A DNA stretch of 64,000 nucleotides from Skermanella sp. TT6 (GCF_016653635.2 NZ_CP067420.1:2329501-2393500), one strand, 5' to 3'. Shown: positions 8,604 to 18,195, numbered from the stretch's first letter. Notes: generated by a model not told the origin, from the sequence alone. Program-made: numbers and translations.

Positions 8604-9620
8604 ATGGAACGGTGGATGACCCGAGTGGAGCAGAGCGAAGCGGACCGTCCGGGAGGCACCGGAAACTACCGCCACCCCGATTCGATCACCGATGCGGCAC
8701 TTTCCTGGTTCGTGGCGCTTCAGGACGGAACCGCCGATCCGGAGACCCTGGCGGACTATCAGGAGTGGCGGCGCAGCGATCCGCGCCATGGCCCCGCATT
8801 CGACCACGTCGCGGGCGTGGGCGGCATGGCGGAACTGCGGGCCGCGACCCTGGCCAGCCCCGAGGCGTCCGCTCTCCGGTCCCGTCCGGTCCGGAAGGCG
8901 TCGCGACGCCTGTGGTGGGTGTCGCTGGTGGCCGCTTCGGTGATCCTGGCGGCAGGCTTCCACCGGCTACCCGCCTTGATGCTCCGATGGAACGCCGATT
9001 ACCTGACCGATGCCGGCGCCATGCGGGAAGTTGCACTGCCTGATGGCTCGCGGCTTCTGCTCGACGCCGCTTCCGCCGTGGCGCTCGATTTCGACGACAG
9101 GCGCCGCGATGTCCGCCTGTTGCAGGGGAATGCGTTCTTCGACGTGGTCACCGACCGGGCGAGGCCGTTTCGGGTGACCGGCGGCTTCAGCACCGCCGTG
9201 GTCACCGGAACCGCCTTCGCCGTCCACTCCGACGGGGCCGAGGACGCGATCTTCCTGGAAGAGGGCCGGATCGCCGTCGGCAAGCTGGGCGCTGCCGGGC
9301 TGCCCCTCGCCCTCGAGCCGGGCGAACGGGTCACGGCGACCGAACGCGGGCTGTCCGCCGCGATCCGGGTGGATCCGGCCGTGGCGCTCGCTTGGCGCGA
9401 CGGCCGGTATGTTTTCCATGAGCAACCGCTCGGCGACGTGATCGACAACCTGCGCCGCTACTACGCGGGGCCGATCCTGACACTCGCCCCCGGGATCGAC
9501 GACGCGCTGGTAAGCGGGAACTACCGGCTGGACGACCCGGTCGGCGTGCTCCGGTCCCTGGCCGGGATCGCGGGCGCGAGCCTGACCGTGCTGCCCGGAG
9601 GAATCGTCATCCTCGCCTGA
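8604..9620 (+). CDS. fecR: FecR-type anti-sigma/signal transducer
   Basis: The 338-residue protein has an N-terminal cytoplasmic DUF4880-like part (about 25-75: AALSWFVALQDGTADPETLADYQEWRRSDPRH), one membrane helix (about 108-130), and the periplasmic FecR domain (REVALPDGSRLLLDAASAV, TGTAFAVHSDGAEDAIFLEEGRIAV). A C-terminal STN-contacting region (EQPLGDVIDNLRRYY) follows. FecR senses the occupied TonB receptor in the periplasm and activates FecI in the cytoplasm. The start could be 8604 or 8616. The stop is followed by a T-tract and then, after about 105 bases, the receptor gene. Confidence 0.92.
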   Translation: MERWMTRVEQSEADRPGGTGNYRHPDSITDAALSWFVALQDGTADPETLADYQEWRRSDPRHGPAFDHVAGVGGMAELRAATLASPEASALRSRPVRKASRRLWWVSLVAASVILAAGFHRLPALMLRWNADYLTDAGAMREVALPDGSRLLLDAASAVALDFDDRRRDVRLLQGNAFFDVVTDRARPFRVTGGFSTAVVTGTAFAVHSDGAEDAIFLEEGRIAVGKLGAAGLPLALEPGERVTATERGLSAAIRVDPAVALAWRDGRYVFHEQPLGDVIDNLRRYYAGPILTLAPGIDDALVSGNYRLDDPVGVLRSLAGIAGASLTVLPGGIVILA

Positions 9621-9630
9621 TCTTTTTTTG

Positions 9631-9655
9631 TGAGACCCGCCGGCTCCGAACGTCT
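9631..9655 (+). promoter_or_regulatory. Candidate FecI-type ECF promoter for the receptor-asb operon
   Basis: Between fecR and the receptor gene there is TGAGA at 9631-9635 and CGTCT at 9651-9655, spaced by 15 bases and ending about 70 bases before the receptor ATG. A CGTCT-like -10 is known for several iron-starvation ECF sigma factors; the assignment to this sigma factor is inference. Confidence 0.3.
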
Positions 9656-9726
9656 GGCTGGATGGGGAGACGCACAGCCGCGTGCGACCGCTCCCCGATG
9701 CCAGCAGAAGACGGGAGTTGTAGGGA

Positions 9727-12060
9727 ATGGATTGCCGGACGGGTGTAACACCGGAAGTTTCGACACGCGTAAATAAGACGGCCGCCCGGCATCTGATCCT
9801 GGCACTGATGGCATCCACGGCCCTCGGTTGTGCCCTGGCCCTTCCCACGGCGGCCTCGGCCCAGCGGCAGGCACCGGCCGGTGCCGCCGGCGATAGCGTC
9901 GACTTCGCGATCCCGGCGCAGCCGCTCCAGGCCGCGCTGGACAGTTTCATCCGCCAGACCGGCTGGCAGATCGGCTACTCCAGCGCCCTGGCGGCCGGGC
10001 GGACCTCCCGCGCCGTCAGCGGCGCCATGCCGCCTGCCCAGGCCTTGGAAATGCTGCTGGCCGGGACCGGTGTCGGCTTCCGCATGGCGGGACCGGCCAC
10101 GGCCTCCCTGGTCGCGACGCAGGCACCGGCCCAGCCGGAAACCGACGGCACGGCCGTTCCGGCGGGTGCCCTGATGCTGGACCCGGTCACCGTCTCCGGT
10201 TCCACCGGCGGCTGGGGTGTCGGCCGGACCACCATCACGTCGGAGGACCTGCAGCGGAGGAACCCCACGAGCCTCCAGCAAGTCTTCGCCGGCGAGCCCG
10301 GCATCCGGGTCGGCAGCTCGGTGCCGATGTCGCAGAAGGTCTATGTCAACGGCGTCGAGGAGACCAACCTCGCCGTCAGCATCGACGGCAGCCGCCAGAA
10401 CAACAAGGTGTTCCACCACAACGGCACGACCCTGATCGACCCCAGCTTCCTGAAGATCGTGCGGGTCGATGCCGGGGTTGCCCCGGCGGATGCCGGTCCC
10501 GGGGCGCTGGCCGGGTCCATCGCCTACGAGACCAAGGACGCGCGCGACTTCCTGACCGAGGATGGTGTCGGGGCTTTCGTCAAGTCCACGTTCAACACCA
10601 ACGGGCCGGTCCTGACGACCAATCTGGCCGGCTACGGAATGCATCGGGGACTCGAGGCGCTCGGCTTCGTCACCTACGGCAAGGGCGGCAAGTTCGAGGC
10701 TGGCAACGGCGACGAGGTGGCCGGCACCGGGACCGACATCCTGAGCGGCCTCGCCAAGGCCGCCGTGGAAAGCGACGGCGGCAACCGTTTCCAGCTCAGC
10801 TACGAGCGCGTCTACGACGACGCGACGCGGCCGTTCCGGGCGAATGTCGGCGGGATCTCCGGCCGGCCGCCGTGGGAGCCGCGGGTGCGCGACTACACCC
10901 TGGACCGGCAGAACCTGGTCTTCACCTACAGCGATACGACGCCGACGGACCTGTGGAATCCGAAGGTGGTCCTCGCTTATGGCCGCACCGACGTGGAAAC
11001 GCCCATCTTCTTCCGTCCCGTGCCGCCCAGCACCGTTCCCGCCAGCATCCCGGGCACCGGCAAGACCGACTCCCTGAACGGCAAGGCCGAGAACGTCTTC
11101 TCGTTCGGCCTCGGAACGATCACGGCCGGCGCGGACTTCTACCGGGACGAGGGCACGTACGAGGACGAGACCTTCAAGGCCACGGAGAAGGCGAACAATT
11201 TCGGCCTCTATGCCCAGGCCCGGATCGAGCCGTGGGAGCGCCTGCGCCTGTCCTTCGGCCTGCGCGGCGACCGGCAGAAGTTCGAGGGAACCACCGGGGA
11301 GGAATGGACCAATTCCGGCGTCAGCCACAATGCGTCCGGCGAATTCGACCTGATCCCCGGGTTCCTGACCGCCAAGGCGGGATACTCCCATTCCTGGGCG
11401 GGCATTCCGCTGGCCGAGAACTTCATCATGAACAGCGCATGGCGCTACGGCGCCGGGCCGGAGCCGGTGACCGCGGACAACGTGACCGCCGGGCTCGAAG
11501 CGCGCTACCACGGCTTCACGGCCGAGGGGCGCGTCTTCCGGACCGACATCGACGACGCGCGGGCCGCGCGGTTCGCCGCCGCCAGCGCCACGCTCAGGCG
11601 CGACGTCGAATCCAAGGGGTATGAGCTCGGAGCCGGCTATTCGTGGAACGAAGGGTATGTCCGCGCCAAGTTCGCCGATATCGACGTCACGATCGACGGC
11701 CAGCCCGCCGATTCCGACATTGGAACCTATCTCGCCACGCCTGTCGGGCAGATCATCACGCTGGGCGGCGCCCAGTCCTTCACGAACCTGGACCTGACCG
11801 TCGGCGCCGACGTGGAGATTGTGCTGGATTACGACGACGTCCAGGCGGGACAGCGTCCCCTGGACGGCTACGAGGTGTTCAACATCTTCGCGGAGTACCG
11901 GCCGGCCCAGTACTCGAACCTGAGCTTCCGGCTCGACGTCCGCAACCTGTTCGACGCCACCTACGCGGATCGGGCCACCTACGGACAGGAGTTCGGGACG
12001 GTCACCCCGCTCTACCAACCGGGCCGGTCCTTCCTGATCAGCGCCTCGGCCAAGTTCTGA
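9727..12060 (+). CDS. TonB-dependent siderophore receptor with N-terminal STN signalling domain
   Basis: A 777-residue outer-membrane receptor. A signal peptide ends about residue 46 (ASA-Q). The STN domain runs about 55-105 (FAIPAQPLQAALDSFIRQTGWQIGYSSALA), followed by a TonB box-like DPVTV (about 153) and the plug (TSLQQVFAGEPGIRVG, NGVEETNLAVSIDGSRQN). A 22-strand barrel ends in the terminal aromatic residue of ...SFLISASAKF. The STN domain is what contacts FecR in transcription-regulating receptors. Position directly before asbA makes ferric petrobactin or a relative the likely ligand. The ATG at 9727 is preceded by GGGAGTTGTAGGGA. Confidence 0.93.
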   Translation: MDCRTGVTPEVSTRVNKTAARHLILALMASTALGCALALPTAASAQRQAPAGAAGDSVDFAIPAQPLQAALDSFIRQTGWQIGYSSALAAGRTSRAVSGAMPPAQALEMLLAGTGVGFRMAGPATASLVATQAPAQPETDGTAVPAGALMLDPVTVSGSTGGWGVGRTTITSEDLQRRNPTSLQQVFAGEPGIRVGSSVPMSQKVYVNGVEETNLAVSIDGSRQNNKVFHHNGTTLIDPSFLKIVRVDAGVAPADAGPGALAGSIAYETKDARDFLTEDGVGAFVKSTFNTNGPVLTTNLAGYGMHRGLEALGFVTYGKGGKFEAGNGDEVAGTGTDILSGLAKAAVESDGGNRFQLSYERVYDDATRPFRANVGGISGRPPWEPRVRDYTLDRQNLVFTYSDTTPTDLWNPKVVLAYGRTDVETPIFFRPVPPSTVPASIPGTGKTDSLNGKAENVFSFGLGTITAGADFYRDEGTYEDETFKATEKANNFGLYAQARIEPWERLRLSFGLRGDRQKFEGTTGEEWTNSGVSHNASGEFDLIPGFLTAKAGYSHSWAGIPLAENFIMNSAWRYGAGPEPVTADNVTAGLEARYHGFTAEGRVFRTDIDDARAARFAAASATLRRDVESKGYELGAGYSWNEGYVRAKFADIDVTIDGQPADSDIGTYLATPVGQIITLGGAQSFTNLDLTVGADVEIVLDYDDVQAGQRPLDGYEVFNIFAEYRPAQYSNLSFRLDVRNLFDATYADRATYGQEFGTVTPLYQPGRSFLISASAKF

Positions 12061-12102
12061 CATCCCTGCCTTCCAGTGTGCCACCGCCAGGATCGGCAAG
12101 TC

Positions 12103-13887
12103 ATGCCTTCAACTCAGCAGATCGCCGAGCAAGTCACCTTCCAGAGTTTCGCCAACTGCTACTGGCGGGAGATCGATGCCGGCAGACATGCCCGGCATAC
12201 CGCTTCGGACGGCTCGGCGGTCGAGTGCGTCGAATGGACCCTGACCTCCCAGCGGGCGGTCCTGCGCAGCGAGATCGTCACGCGGTCGCTGTGCGGACCG
12301 AGTTGCTTCGGCCGGCTCTGGACCCGGTCCCTGGCGGACAGCGTGTGGCAGCAGGTCGAGCCGTTCTCCGCCCTCTGCACCCTGGCGCGCGAAAGCTACG
12401 GTCGGGTGCGGCGGGAAGGCGCAGCCGATCTCCGGGACAGCGAGCTGGAACTCCTGCTCCGGGTCCTCCAGAGCTATCAGTCGGTGCGTTGCTATCTCGA
12501 CGCGAACCGGGATTGTCCCGCCGTGGCGGACGATTTCATCGCCGCGGAGCAGTCGCTCGTGTTCGGCCACTGGCTTCACCCGACGCCCAAAAGCGTGCAG
12601 GGCATGACCCCCTGGCAACAGCCGTGCTACGCCCCGGAATTGCACGGGCGGTTTCGGCTCCAGCTCTTCGCCGTCGCGGCGGACCATGTCAGCCACCGGT
12701 CCGCCTTCCGGCGAACCGCCCCGGAGATGATCGCCGAGGCGCTGGGAACCGACGCCGGCCGGTTCGACCTTGCCGCAGGCGAGCAGATCATCCCCATGCA
12801 TCCGCTCCAGGCCGAGGCGCTGCTGCTTGATCCCGCCGTCCAGGCCCTCCGGGACCAGGGCGTGCTCCGGACGCTGGGGCAGGGCGGGCCATGCTTCACG
12901 GCCACCTCCTCCGTCCGTACGGTCTACAGCCCCGACAGCCCGTGGATGCTCAAGTTCTCGCTGCCGGTCCGGATCACCAACTCCGTGCGGGTGAATCGGC
13001 GGCACGAGCTGGAAGCCGGCGTCATCATGGCGAAGCTGATCGGCTCCATCGGGCCTTTGCTCGCCCAGCGCCTCCGCTTCCTGCTGGACCCTGCCTACAT
13101 GACGCTCGAGGCGCCGGGCGGCGGCGAGAGCGGGTTCGAGGTGATCATCCGCGAGAACCCTTTCTCCGGCGGCCGTCAGAACGGAGTCGTCGCCATCGCG
13201 GCCCTCACCGCCGACCCGCTGCCCGGGCAGGATTCCCGGCTGGAGCGGCTGGTCCGGCGCGTCTCGACGGCATACGGCTGGCGGCTGGACGAAGCATGCC
13301 GCCACTGGTTCGACCGGTACCTCGCCTGCGCGCTGGAACCCCTCGTGCGGCTTTACGACGAACACGGCATCGCCCTGGAAGCCCATCAGCAGAACGGCCT
13401 CCTGGATATCGCGGAAGGACTGCCGAGCCGCTTCTACTACCGCGACAACCAGGGTTTTTATCTGTGCAATTCCTATCGCCAGTCGCTGAGGCGGCATGCC
13501 CCGGAAGCCGATAACTTGCCGTCGCTCTATTACGACGAGGACGAGATCAACAGGCGCTTCTCCTACTACGCGATCGTCAACCAAGTCTTCTCGGTGATAT
13601 CCCGCATGGGCAAGGACGGCCTGATCGCCGAGGAGGAACTGCTGCGCATCCTGCGGGGGCGCCTGGAAGTCCTGGCGCCGCAGATGAGGCGGTCCGGGCG
13701 GTCCTTCATCGGCGGCCTGCTCGACAGCCCGACGATCGGGGCGAAGTTCAACCTCACCGCCCGGCTGCTCGACATCGACGAACTTCAGACGGCGAACGAG
13801 GCGGCGCTCTACGCGCACCTGCCCAACCCCCTGTGCCGGCTGGCGGTCGAGGGCTTCGGAAGGGAGCGTCATGCCTTTACCTCATGA
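12103..13887 (+). CDS. asbA: AsbA-like NIS siderophore synthetase (IucA/IucC family)
   Basis: The 594-residue protein is a nonribosomal-peptide-independent siderophore (NIS) synthetase. Family motifs include HPTPKSVQGM, the ATP-binding TATSSVRTVY followed by KFSLPVRITNSVR, and the acceptor/active-site region ALEAHQQNGLLDI. AsbA in Bacillus joins citrate to one arm of spermidine. The assignment as AsbA, not another NIS type, rests on the following asbB, asbC, asbD/E and asbF homologues in the same order. The ATG at 12103 lies 42 bases after the receptor stop; asbB begins 17 bases before this gene ends, so translation is probably coupled. Confidence 0.9.
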   Translation: MPSTQQIAEQVTFQSFANCYWREIDAGRHARHTASDGSAVECVEWTLTSQRAVLRSEIVTRSLCGPSCFGRLWTRSLADSVWQQVEPFSALCTLARESYGRVRREGAADLRDSELELLLRVLQSYQSVRCYLDANRDCPAVADDFIAAEQSLVFGHWLHPTPKSVQGMTPWQQPCYAPELHGRFRLQLFAVAADHVSHRSAFRRTAPEMIAEALGTDAGRFDLAAGEQIIPMHPLQAEALLLDPAVQALRDQGVLRTLGQGGPCFTATSSVRTVYSPDSPWMLKFSLPVRITNSVRVNRRHELEAGVIMAKLIGSIGPLLAQRLRFLLDPAYMTLEAPGGGESGFEVIIRENPFSGGRQNGVVAIAALTADPLPGQDSRLERLVRRVSTAYGWRLDEACRHWFDRYLACALEPLVRLYDEHGIALEAHQQNGLLDIAEGLPSRFYYRDNQGFYLCNSYRQSLRRHAPEADNLPSLYYDEDEINRRFSYYAIVNQVFSVISRMGKDGLIAEEELLRILRGRLEVLAPQMRRSGRSFIGGLLDSPTIGAKFNLTARLLDIDELQTANEAALYAHLPNPLCRLAVEGFGRERHAFTS

Positions 13888-15589
13888 GTTGCCAGGCCGG
13901 GCCGACGAGCGGGTCCTGAGGCAACTCGTCGGTGCCCTGCTGTTCGAGCGGGTGCTTGAGCCGCAGGCCGCGGAACTGGACGGGACCCTGGGCCTCGAAT
14001 GGGAGTCGGGCGGCGTGCGGTTCCGGTGCCGCGGCTCCGCCGGTCCGTTCGGACGACCGCGGATCGTCCCGGGATCGGTCCTGATGCGTGTGCCGGGCGG
14101 ACAGTGGGTGCCGGCCGACCCCCGTCCCCTGGTCGAAGGCCTGCCGACGCCCGCCGCGTACAAGGTGTCGCTGCTGGCGGAACTGGACCGCACGGTGGCG
14201 CTGTGCCGGTGGAACGACGCCAACCTGCCCCGGACGCCCCGCCGCGGCATGTCCTTCGCGGACCTGGAAGGAGCGTTGGAGGAGGGCCATCCCTATCATC
14301 CCTGCTTCAAGGCCCGTCTCGGCTTCGACGAGGACGATCACGCCGCCTTCGGACCCGAGGCGGGGCGGACCTTCCGGCTGGTCTGGCTGCTGGTCGAGCG
14401 CTCCCACCTGGATCAGGACCTGGGTGGCGACGAGGAGGCGTTCTGGCGCGCGGAACTGGGCGGCAGGACCTGGGAGGAACTCGAGGCGCGTCGTGCGGCC
14501 GCCGGCAAAAGTGCTGCCGACTACGGCTTCCTGCCCGTCCATCCCTGGCAGTGGCGCTCTCTCCGCGACCGCGAGCTGGCAGGCTGGCTGGCCGACGGGC
14601 GCGCGCTCGCCCTGGGGCCGCTAGGCGATCGCTACCGCGCCAGCCAGTCGGTCCGGACGGTCATGAACGTCGACGACCCCCGCAAGGCGGACGTCAAGCT
14701 GGCAATGAACATCGTCAACACGGCCTCGCGCCGGACCATCGTGCCCCATTCGGTCTGCACCGGGCCGGCGATCTCCCGCTGGCTTACCAAGGTCGTGGAA
14801 TCCGACCCGTTCTTCGATCAGGTCTGCCCGCTCACCCTGCGGACGGAACATGCCGGCATCATCGCCGACAGGGATGGGCCGCTCGCCGGGCAACTGGCCG
14901 TGCTCTGGCGCCGAAGCGTCGCCGAGGCCCTGCGCGAGGGCGAGGCGGCGGTTCCCTTCAACATGCTGATGGCCGTGGAAACGGACGGCGAGCCCTTCAT
15001 CTCGGATTGGGTCGGGAAGTTCGGCCTGCTTCCCTGGCTCGAACGGCTTTTCGAGATCGCCATCCTCCCGGTCTGGCACCTCCTGGCCTGCCACGGCATC
15101 GCGGTCGAGGCGCATGGCCAGAACATGGTCCTGGTCCATCGGGACGGCTGGCCGGAGCGGCTGATCCTGCGCGACTTCCACGAGAGCGTGGAATACGTGC
15201 CCGAGTTCCTGAAGGACCGGGGAAGCGTGCCGGACTTCGCCGAATTGAACCCGGTTTACCGCGACGCTCCGCCCGATCGGTTTTACTGGTCGGATCGCCT
15301 GGATGCCCTGCGGGAATTGGTAATGGACACCCTGTTCATCTACAACCTGACGGAAGTATCCCACCTCCTGAACCTTCATTACGGCCTGCCCGAACCGGTG
15401 TTCTGGCGGAAGGTCCATGACTGCCTCGAGCGCTATGCCCGGCGGCAGGGCCTTGAGGAGCGCCACCGGCGGATCGGGCACGCGGCGCAGGAAATACTCA
15501 CCGAGTCCCTGATGAGAGGAAAACTGCTCAATGCAACGGAAGAACTTCACCATCCGGTCCCGAACATCTTCGCGGATTTCCGGGGCTGA
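13871..15589 (+). CDS. asbB: AsbB-like NIS siderophore synthetase
   Basis: A second IucA/IucC-family synthetase of 572 residues. Motifs are HPYHPCFKARLGF (the family HPxHPxxK motif), HPWQWRSL, the ATP-binding RASQSVRTVMN followed by KLAMNIVNTASRR, and the substrate region AVEAHGQNMVLVHRDG. AsbB condenses the second spermidine-citrate arm. It overlaps asbA by 17 bases and is followed after 36 bases by asbC. Having two distinct NIS synthetases is the defining feature of the petrobactin pathway. Confidence 0.9.
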   Translation: MPLPHELPGRADERVLRQLVGALLFERVLEPQAAELDGTLGLEWESGGVRFRCRGSAGPFGRPRIVPGSVLMRVPGGQWVPADPRPLVEGLPTPAAYKVSLLAELDRTVALCRWNDANLPRTPRRGMSFADLEGALEEGHPYHPCFKARLGFDEDDHAAFGPEAGRTFRLVWLLVERSHLDQDLGGDEEAFWRAELGGRTWEELEARRAAAGKSAADYGFLPVHPWQWRSLRDRELAGWLADGRALALGPLGDRYRASQSVRTVMNVDDPRKADVKLAMNIVNTASRRTIVPHSVCTGPAISRWLTKVVESDPFFDQVCPLTLRTEHAGIIADRDGPLAGQLAVLWRRSVAEALREGEAAVPFNMLMAVETDGEPFISDWVGKFGLLPWLERLFEIAILPVWHLLACHGIAVEAHGQNMVLVHRDGWPERLILRDFHESVEYVPEFLKDRGSVPDFAELNPVYRDAPPDRFYWSDRLDALRELVMDTLFIYNLTEVSHLLNLHYGLPEPVFWRKVHDCLERYARRQGLEERHRRIGHAAQEILTESLMRGKLLNATEELHHPVPNIFADFRG

Positions 15590-15625
15590 AGGGACGGGGA
15601 CCCTTCCGAGCGATCGAGGTGCCGC

Positions 15626-16879
15626 ATGATCCGGATCGACGACACGGTCTACAGCCGCACGGAGATCGAGGGCCGGGCGGCGCGGATCGCGGAGCAGGCG
15701 GGCCTTTCCAGCCACCCCGGCGTCCGGTTCGCCGCATGCTTCGGCGAAACGATCGACTGGCTGGCCCTTTTCTTCGCCGTCCGGGCCGCCGGCGGCAGCT
15801 TGCTGCCGCTCCATCCCAGCACCCCGCCGGCGGCGGCGCGTCGCATGGCGCGGGAAGGGGGCTGCCGCTTCCTCTTCCTCGACGACGTGGTTCCCGAGGA
15901 AGTCGCGCCCGAGGCGGCGCCCGGCGAGACCGGCCGGCTCGTGCAGATGAGTTCGGGGACCACCGGCGCTCCGAAATACATATCCCGGAGCTGGACCGAC
16001 ATCGACCGGGAGGTCGAGAGCTATGTCGGCCATTTCCGCGAGCCGGAGGGCATGACCCCGGTGATCGCATGCCCGACGACCCATTCCTATGGGCTGATCT
16101 GCGGATTGCTGGTCGGACTTCGGCGCGGAGCGGAGCCGCTGATCCTGAATACCGGGAACCCCAAATACATCCTCAGGAAGCTGGCGGAGGTGGAACGGCC
16201 GCTGCTCTACTCGTCCCCGGTGATCCTCCAGGCGCTGGCGAAGCTGCTTCCCGAGGGGGAGAAGATCCACGCCGCCATGACCTCCGGCACCCTGCTGCCC
16301 GATCCCTGGTTCGTGCAGATCCGAGCCAAGACCCGGCACATGTATCAGCAGTACGGCTGCTCCGAGGCCGGCTGCATCGCCGTCAATCCGGACATGACCG
16401 CCTCCGGCGACATGGGCCTGCCGCTCCCGCATCATCGGCTGCGGACCGGCGCCGGTCCGGACGCTCCGGAGGAGATCGTCGTCGAGGGTCCCGAAGGGGA
16501 GATCCGCACCCGCGACCTGGGCTACCGGAGGCCGGACGGCATGCTGGTCTTCGTCTCCCGGCTGGACGACACGATCAACGTCTCGGGCCTGAACGTCTAT
16601 CCCAAGGATGTCGAGGACGTGGTGATGGCGCTGCCCGGCGTCACGGATGCGGTCGCCTTCCGGAAGGCCGACCCCTTCGCCGGCGAAAGGGTCGGCTTGG
16701 CGTTCAGCGCCACCGAGCCCGTGCCCCATCAATCCATCCGCGCCTGGTGCCGGGAGCATCTGGCGGCCCACCAGCAGCCGACCGAGATCTTCCAGGCGGA
16801 CGCCCTCCCGCGCATGGCGAACGGCAAGATCAGCCGGCGGCAGGTGGCGGAGTCCTACGCCGCGGGGGCCGGCCGATGA
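15626..16879 (+). CDS. asbC: AsbC-like 3,4-dihydroxybenzoate-AMP ligase
   Basis: The 417-residue protein is an ANL-superfamily adenylating enzyme, shorter than usual members, as AsbC is. The P-loop-like motif MSSGTTGAPKYISRSW is at about 109-124, the A5-type motif QQYGCSEAG at about 249, and the C-terminal hinge SRLDDTINVSGLNVYPKDVE with the catalytic Lys in NGKISRR near the end. It would activate 3,4-dihydroxybenzoate and load it onto the AsbD carrier domain. The start codon follows a spaced GAGGTGCCGC. Its stop overlaps the next start as ATGA. Confidence 0.9.
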   Translation: MIRIDDTVYSRTEIEGRAARIAEQAGLSSHPGVRFAACFGETIDWLALFFAVRAAGGSLLPLHPSTPPAAARRMAREGGCRFLFLDDVVPEEVAPEAAPGETGRLVQMSSGTTGAPKYISRSWTDIDREVESYVGHFREPEGMTPVIACPTTHSYGLICGLLVGLRRGAEPLILNTGNPKYILRKLAEVERPLLYSSPVILQALAKLLPEGEKIHAAMTSGTLLPDPWFVQIRAKTRHMYQQYGCSEAGCIAVNPDMTASGDMGLPLPHHRLRTGAGPDAPEEIVVEGPEGEIRTRDLGYRRPDGMLVFVSRLDDTINVSGLNVYPKDVEDVVMALPGVTDAVAFRKADPFAGERVGLAFSATEPVPHQSIRAWCREHLAAHQQPTEIFQADALPRMANGKISRRQVAESYAAGAGR

Positions 16880-18195
16880 GACGGGACGAAGTCGTCGAGG
16901 CCATCCGCACCGTCCTGCGCGACCATCTGCAGAACCAGCATCTGCACCTGTTCGGCCCATCGGCCCGGCTCAACGAGGACCTTTACATCGACTCCATCCT
17001 CATGATGGAAATCTTCCTCCAGCTGGAACTGTCGTTCGGCCTGTGCGTGCCGGATCACGTCATGACGTCGCGCGAACTCTCGACCGTCGCGGATCTGGCG
17101 GGCCTGTTCGCGGAGGAGGAAGCCGCTTCGCCTGCCGTGCCGGGACCGCCGCCGGGAAGCGTCCATGGCGAGGAGTATGTCGATATCAAGGTGCATTGCT
17201 TCGTCAGCTCCGTGTGCGATGCCCTGAAGCGCACCCCCGGCATCGACCACCGGCCGTTCTACTTCGGCGTCTGGGATGCCGATTTCGCGATCGGCGACGG
17301 CACCCCGGGCAAGGAGTGGATGCTGCTCTACCATGCTCCATCCGTCAGCCACGACTTCTTCCGGCACTGGTTCCGGCGCCTCTACGGGCCGGAGGTCCGG
17401 GAATGGTATGATCGGACCAGGAGCAAGTCGGACAACCTCGCGACCCTGCTGGACCTCGTCGAGACCAGGTCCGACACGCTGAGCGTCATGGCGATGGTGG
17501 ATCTCCACCATCTGCCCGAGCGCGAGAACAAGTTCAACCAGAACCCTTTCCCCCATTACCTGATGCTGGAGAAGTCGGCCGACCCGGAGGTCTTCTTCGT
17601 CTCCGACCCCGATTTCCGCTGGGAAGGCGAGATCGCGAAGCACAGGATCGTCAATGCCTTCTGCCAGCCGACGGTGGGCGGCGGGTTCGCGTTCGACCGG
17701 AGCGAGATCCATGCTCCGGCGGCCGAGGACCTGAAGGCCTATTTCGAAGCCTGCTTCCGTCCCGACGCAAACCCGCTGACCGGCGCCGTCCGCCGGATCG
17801 TCGCATCCCACCTCGCGGGAAAGAACGGCCGGACCCCGAAGCACCTCGGGACCGCGCTGCGGGAACTGCCCGTCATCTCGATCCGCAAATACGCCTACGA
17901 GCACGGGTTCGCGTTCTTCTGGCGCGCCCTCGGCCTGCCCGACGAGACGTTCCTGGCGCACTGCGACGAGATCGAGGAGCTGATCCAGGGCTTCAAGGCG
18001 CTGCACTACGCGGTGCTGCGGCTCGCCGAGACCGGCGACGCCGGCCTCGCCCCCGACATCTTCGAGCGGCTCGACCGGCTGGATCGGCTCGAATTCGCCA
18101 TCAAGGCTGCGCTCGGCGCCGTCTTCCGGTCCTGGTGCGCGGCGAACCGGCTTTCAGACGAGCATCTTCAGCGCGATGCCGAGGTGGCCTCATGA
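16876..18195 (+). CDS. asbD-asbE: AsbD-AsbE fusion: aryl carrier domain plus condensation enzyme of petrobactin synthesis
   Basis: The 439-residue protein begins with a carrier-protein domain (about 1-85) that carries the phosphopantetheine Ser in DLYIDSILMMEI (Ser40). A short Ala/Pro linker (about 85-98) leads to an AsbE-like domain (about 100-435: VDIKVHCFVSSVCDALKRTPGI, PFYFGVWDADFAI, FNQNPFPHYLML, CQPTVGGGFAFDRSE). In Bacillus these are two separate proteins: AsbD holds 3,4-dihydroxybenzoate as a thioester, and AsbE moves it to spermidine. Here one chain would carry donor and catalyst. Starts with ATGA overlap on asbC and ends with ATGA overlap on asbF. No in-frame stop or ribosome site separates the two parts. 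Confidence 0.9.
   Translation: MRRDEVVEAIRTVLRDHLQNQHLHLFGPSARLNEDLYIDSILMMEIFLQLELSFGLCVPDHVMTSRELSTVADLAGLFAEEEAASPAVPGPPPGSVHGEEYVDIKVHCFVSSVCDALKRTPGIDHRPFYFGVWDADFAIGDGTPGKEWMLLYHAPSVSHDFFRHWFRRLYGPEVREWYDRTRSKSDNLATLLDLVETRSDTLSVMAMVDLHHLPERENKFNQNPFPHYLMLEKSADPEVFFVSDPDFRWEGEIAKHRIVNAFCQPTVGGGFAFDRSEIHAPAAEDLKAYFEACFRPDANPLTGAVRRIVASHLAGKNGRTPKHLGTALRELPVISIRKYAYEHGFAFFWRALGLPDETFLAHCDEIEELIQGFKALHYAVLRLAETGDAGLAPDIFERLDRLDRLEFAIKAALGAVFRSWCAANRLSDEHLQRDAEVAS

Noticed and set aside
9607-12099. 830-codon open frame on the minus strand opposite the TonB receptor gene
   Set aside because: It mirrors the receptor codons in a GC-rich gene; composition is Gly/Arg/Val-rich with no domain, and it crosses intergenic DNA.
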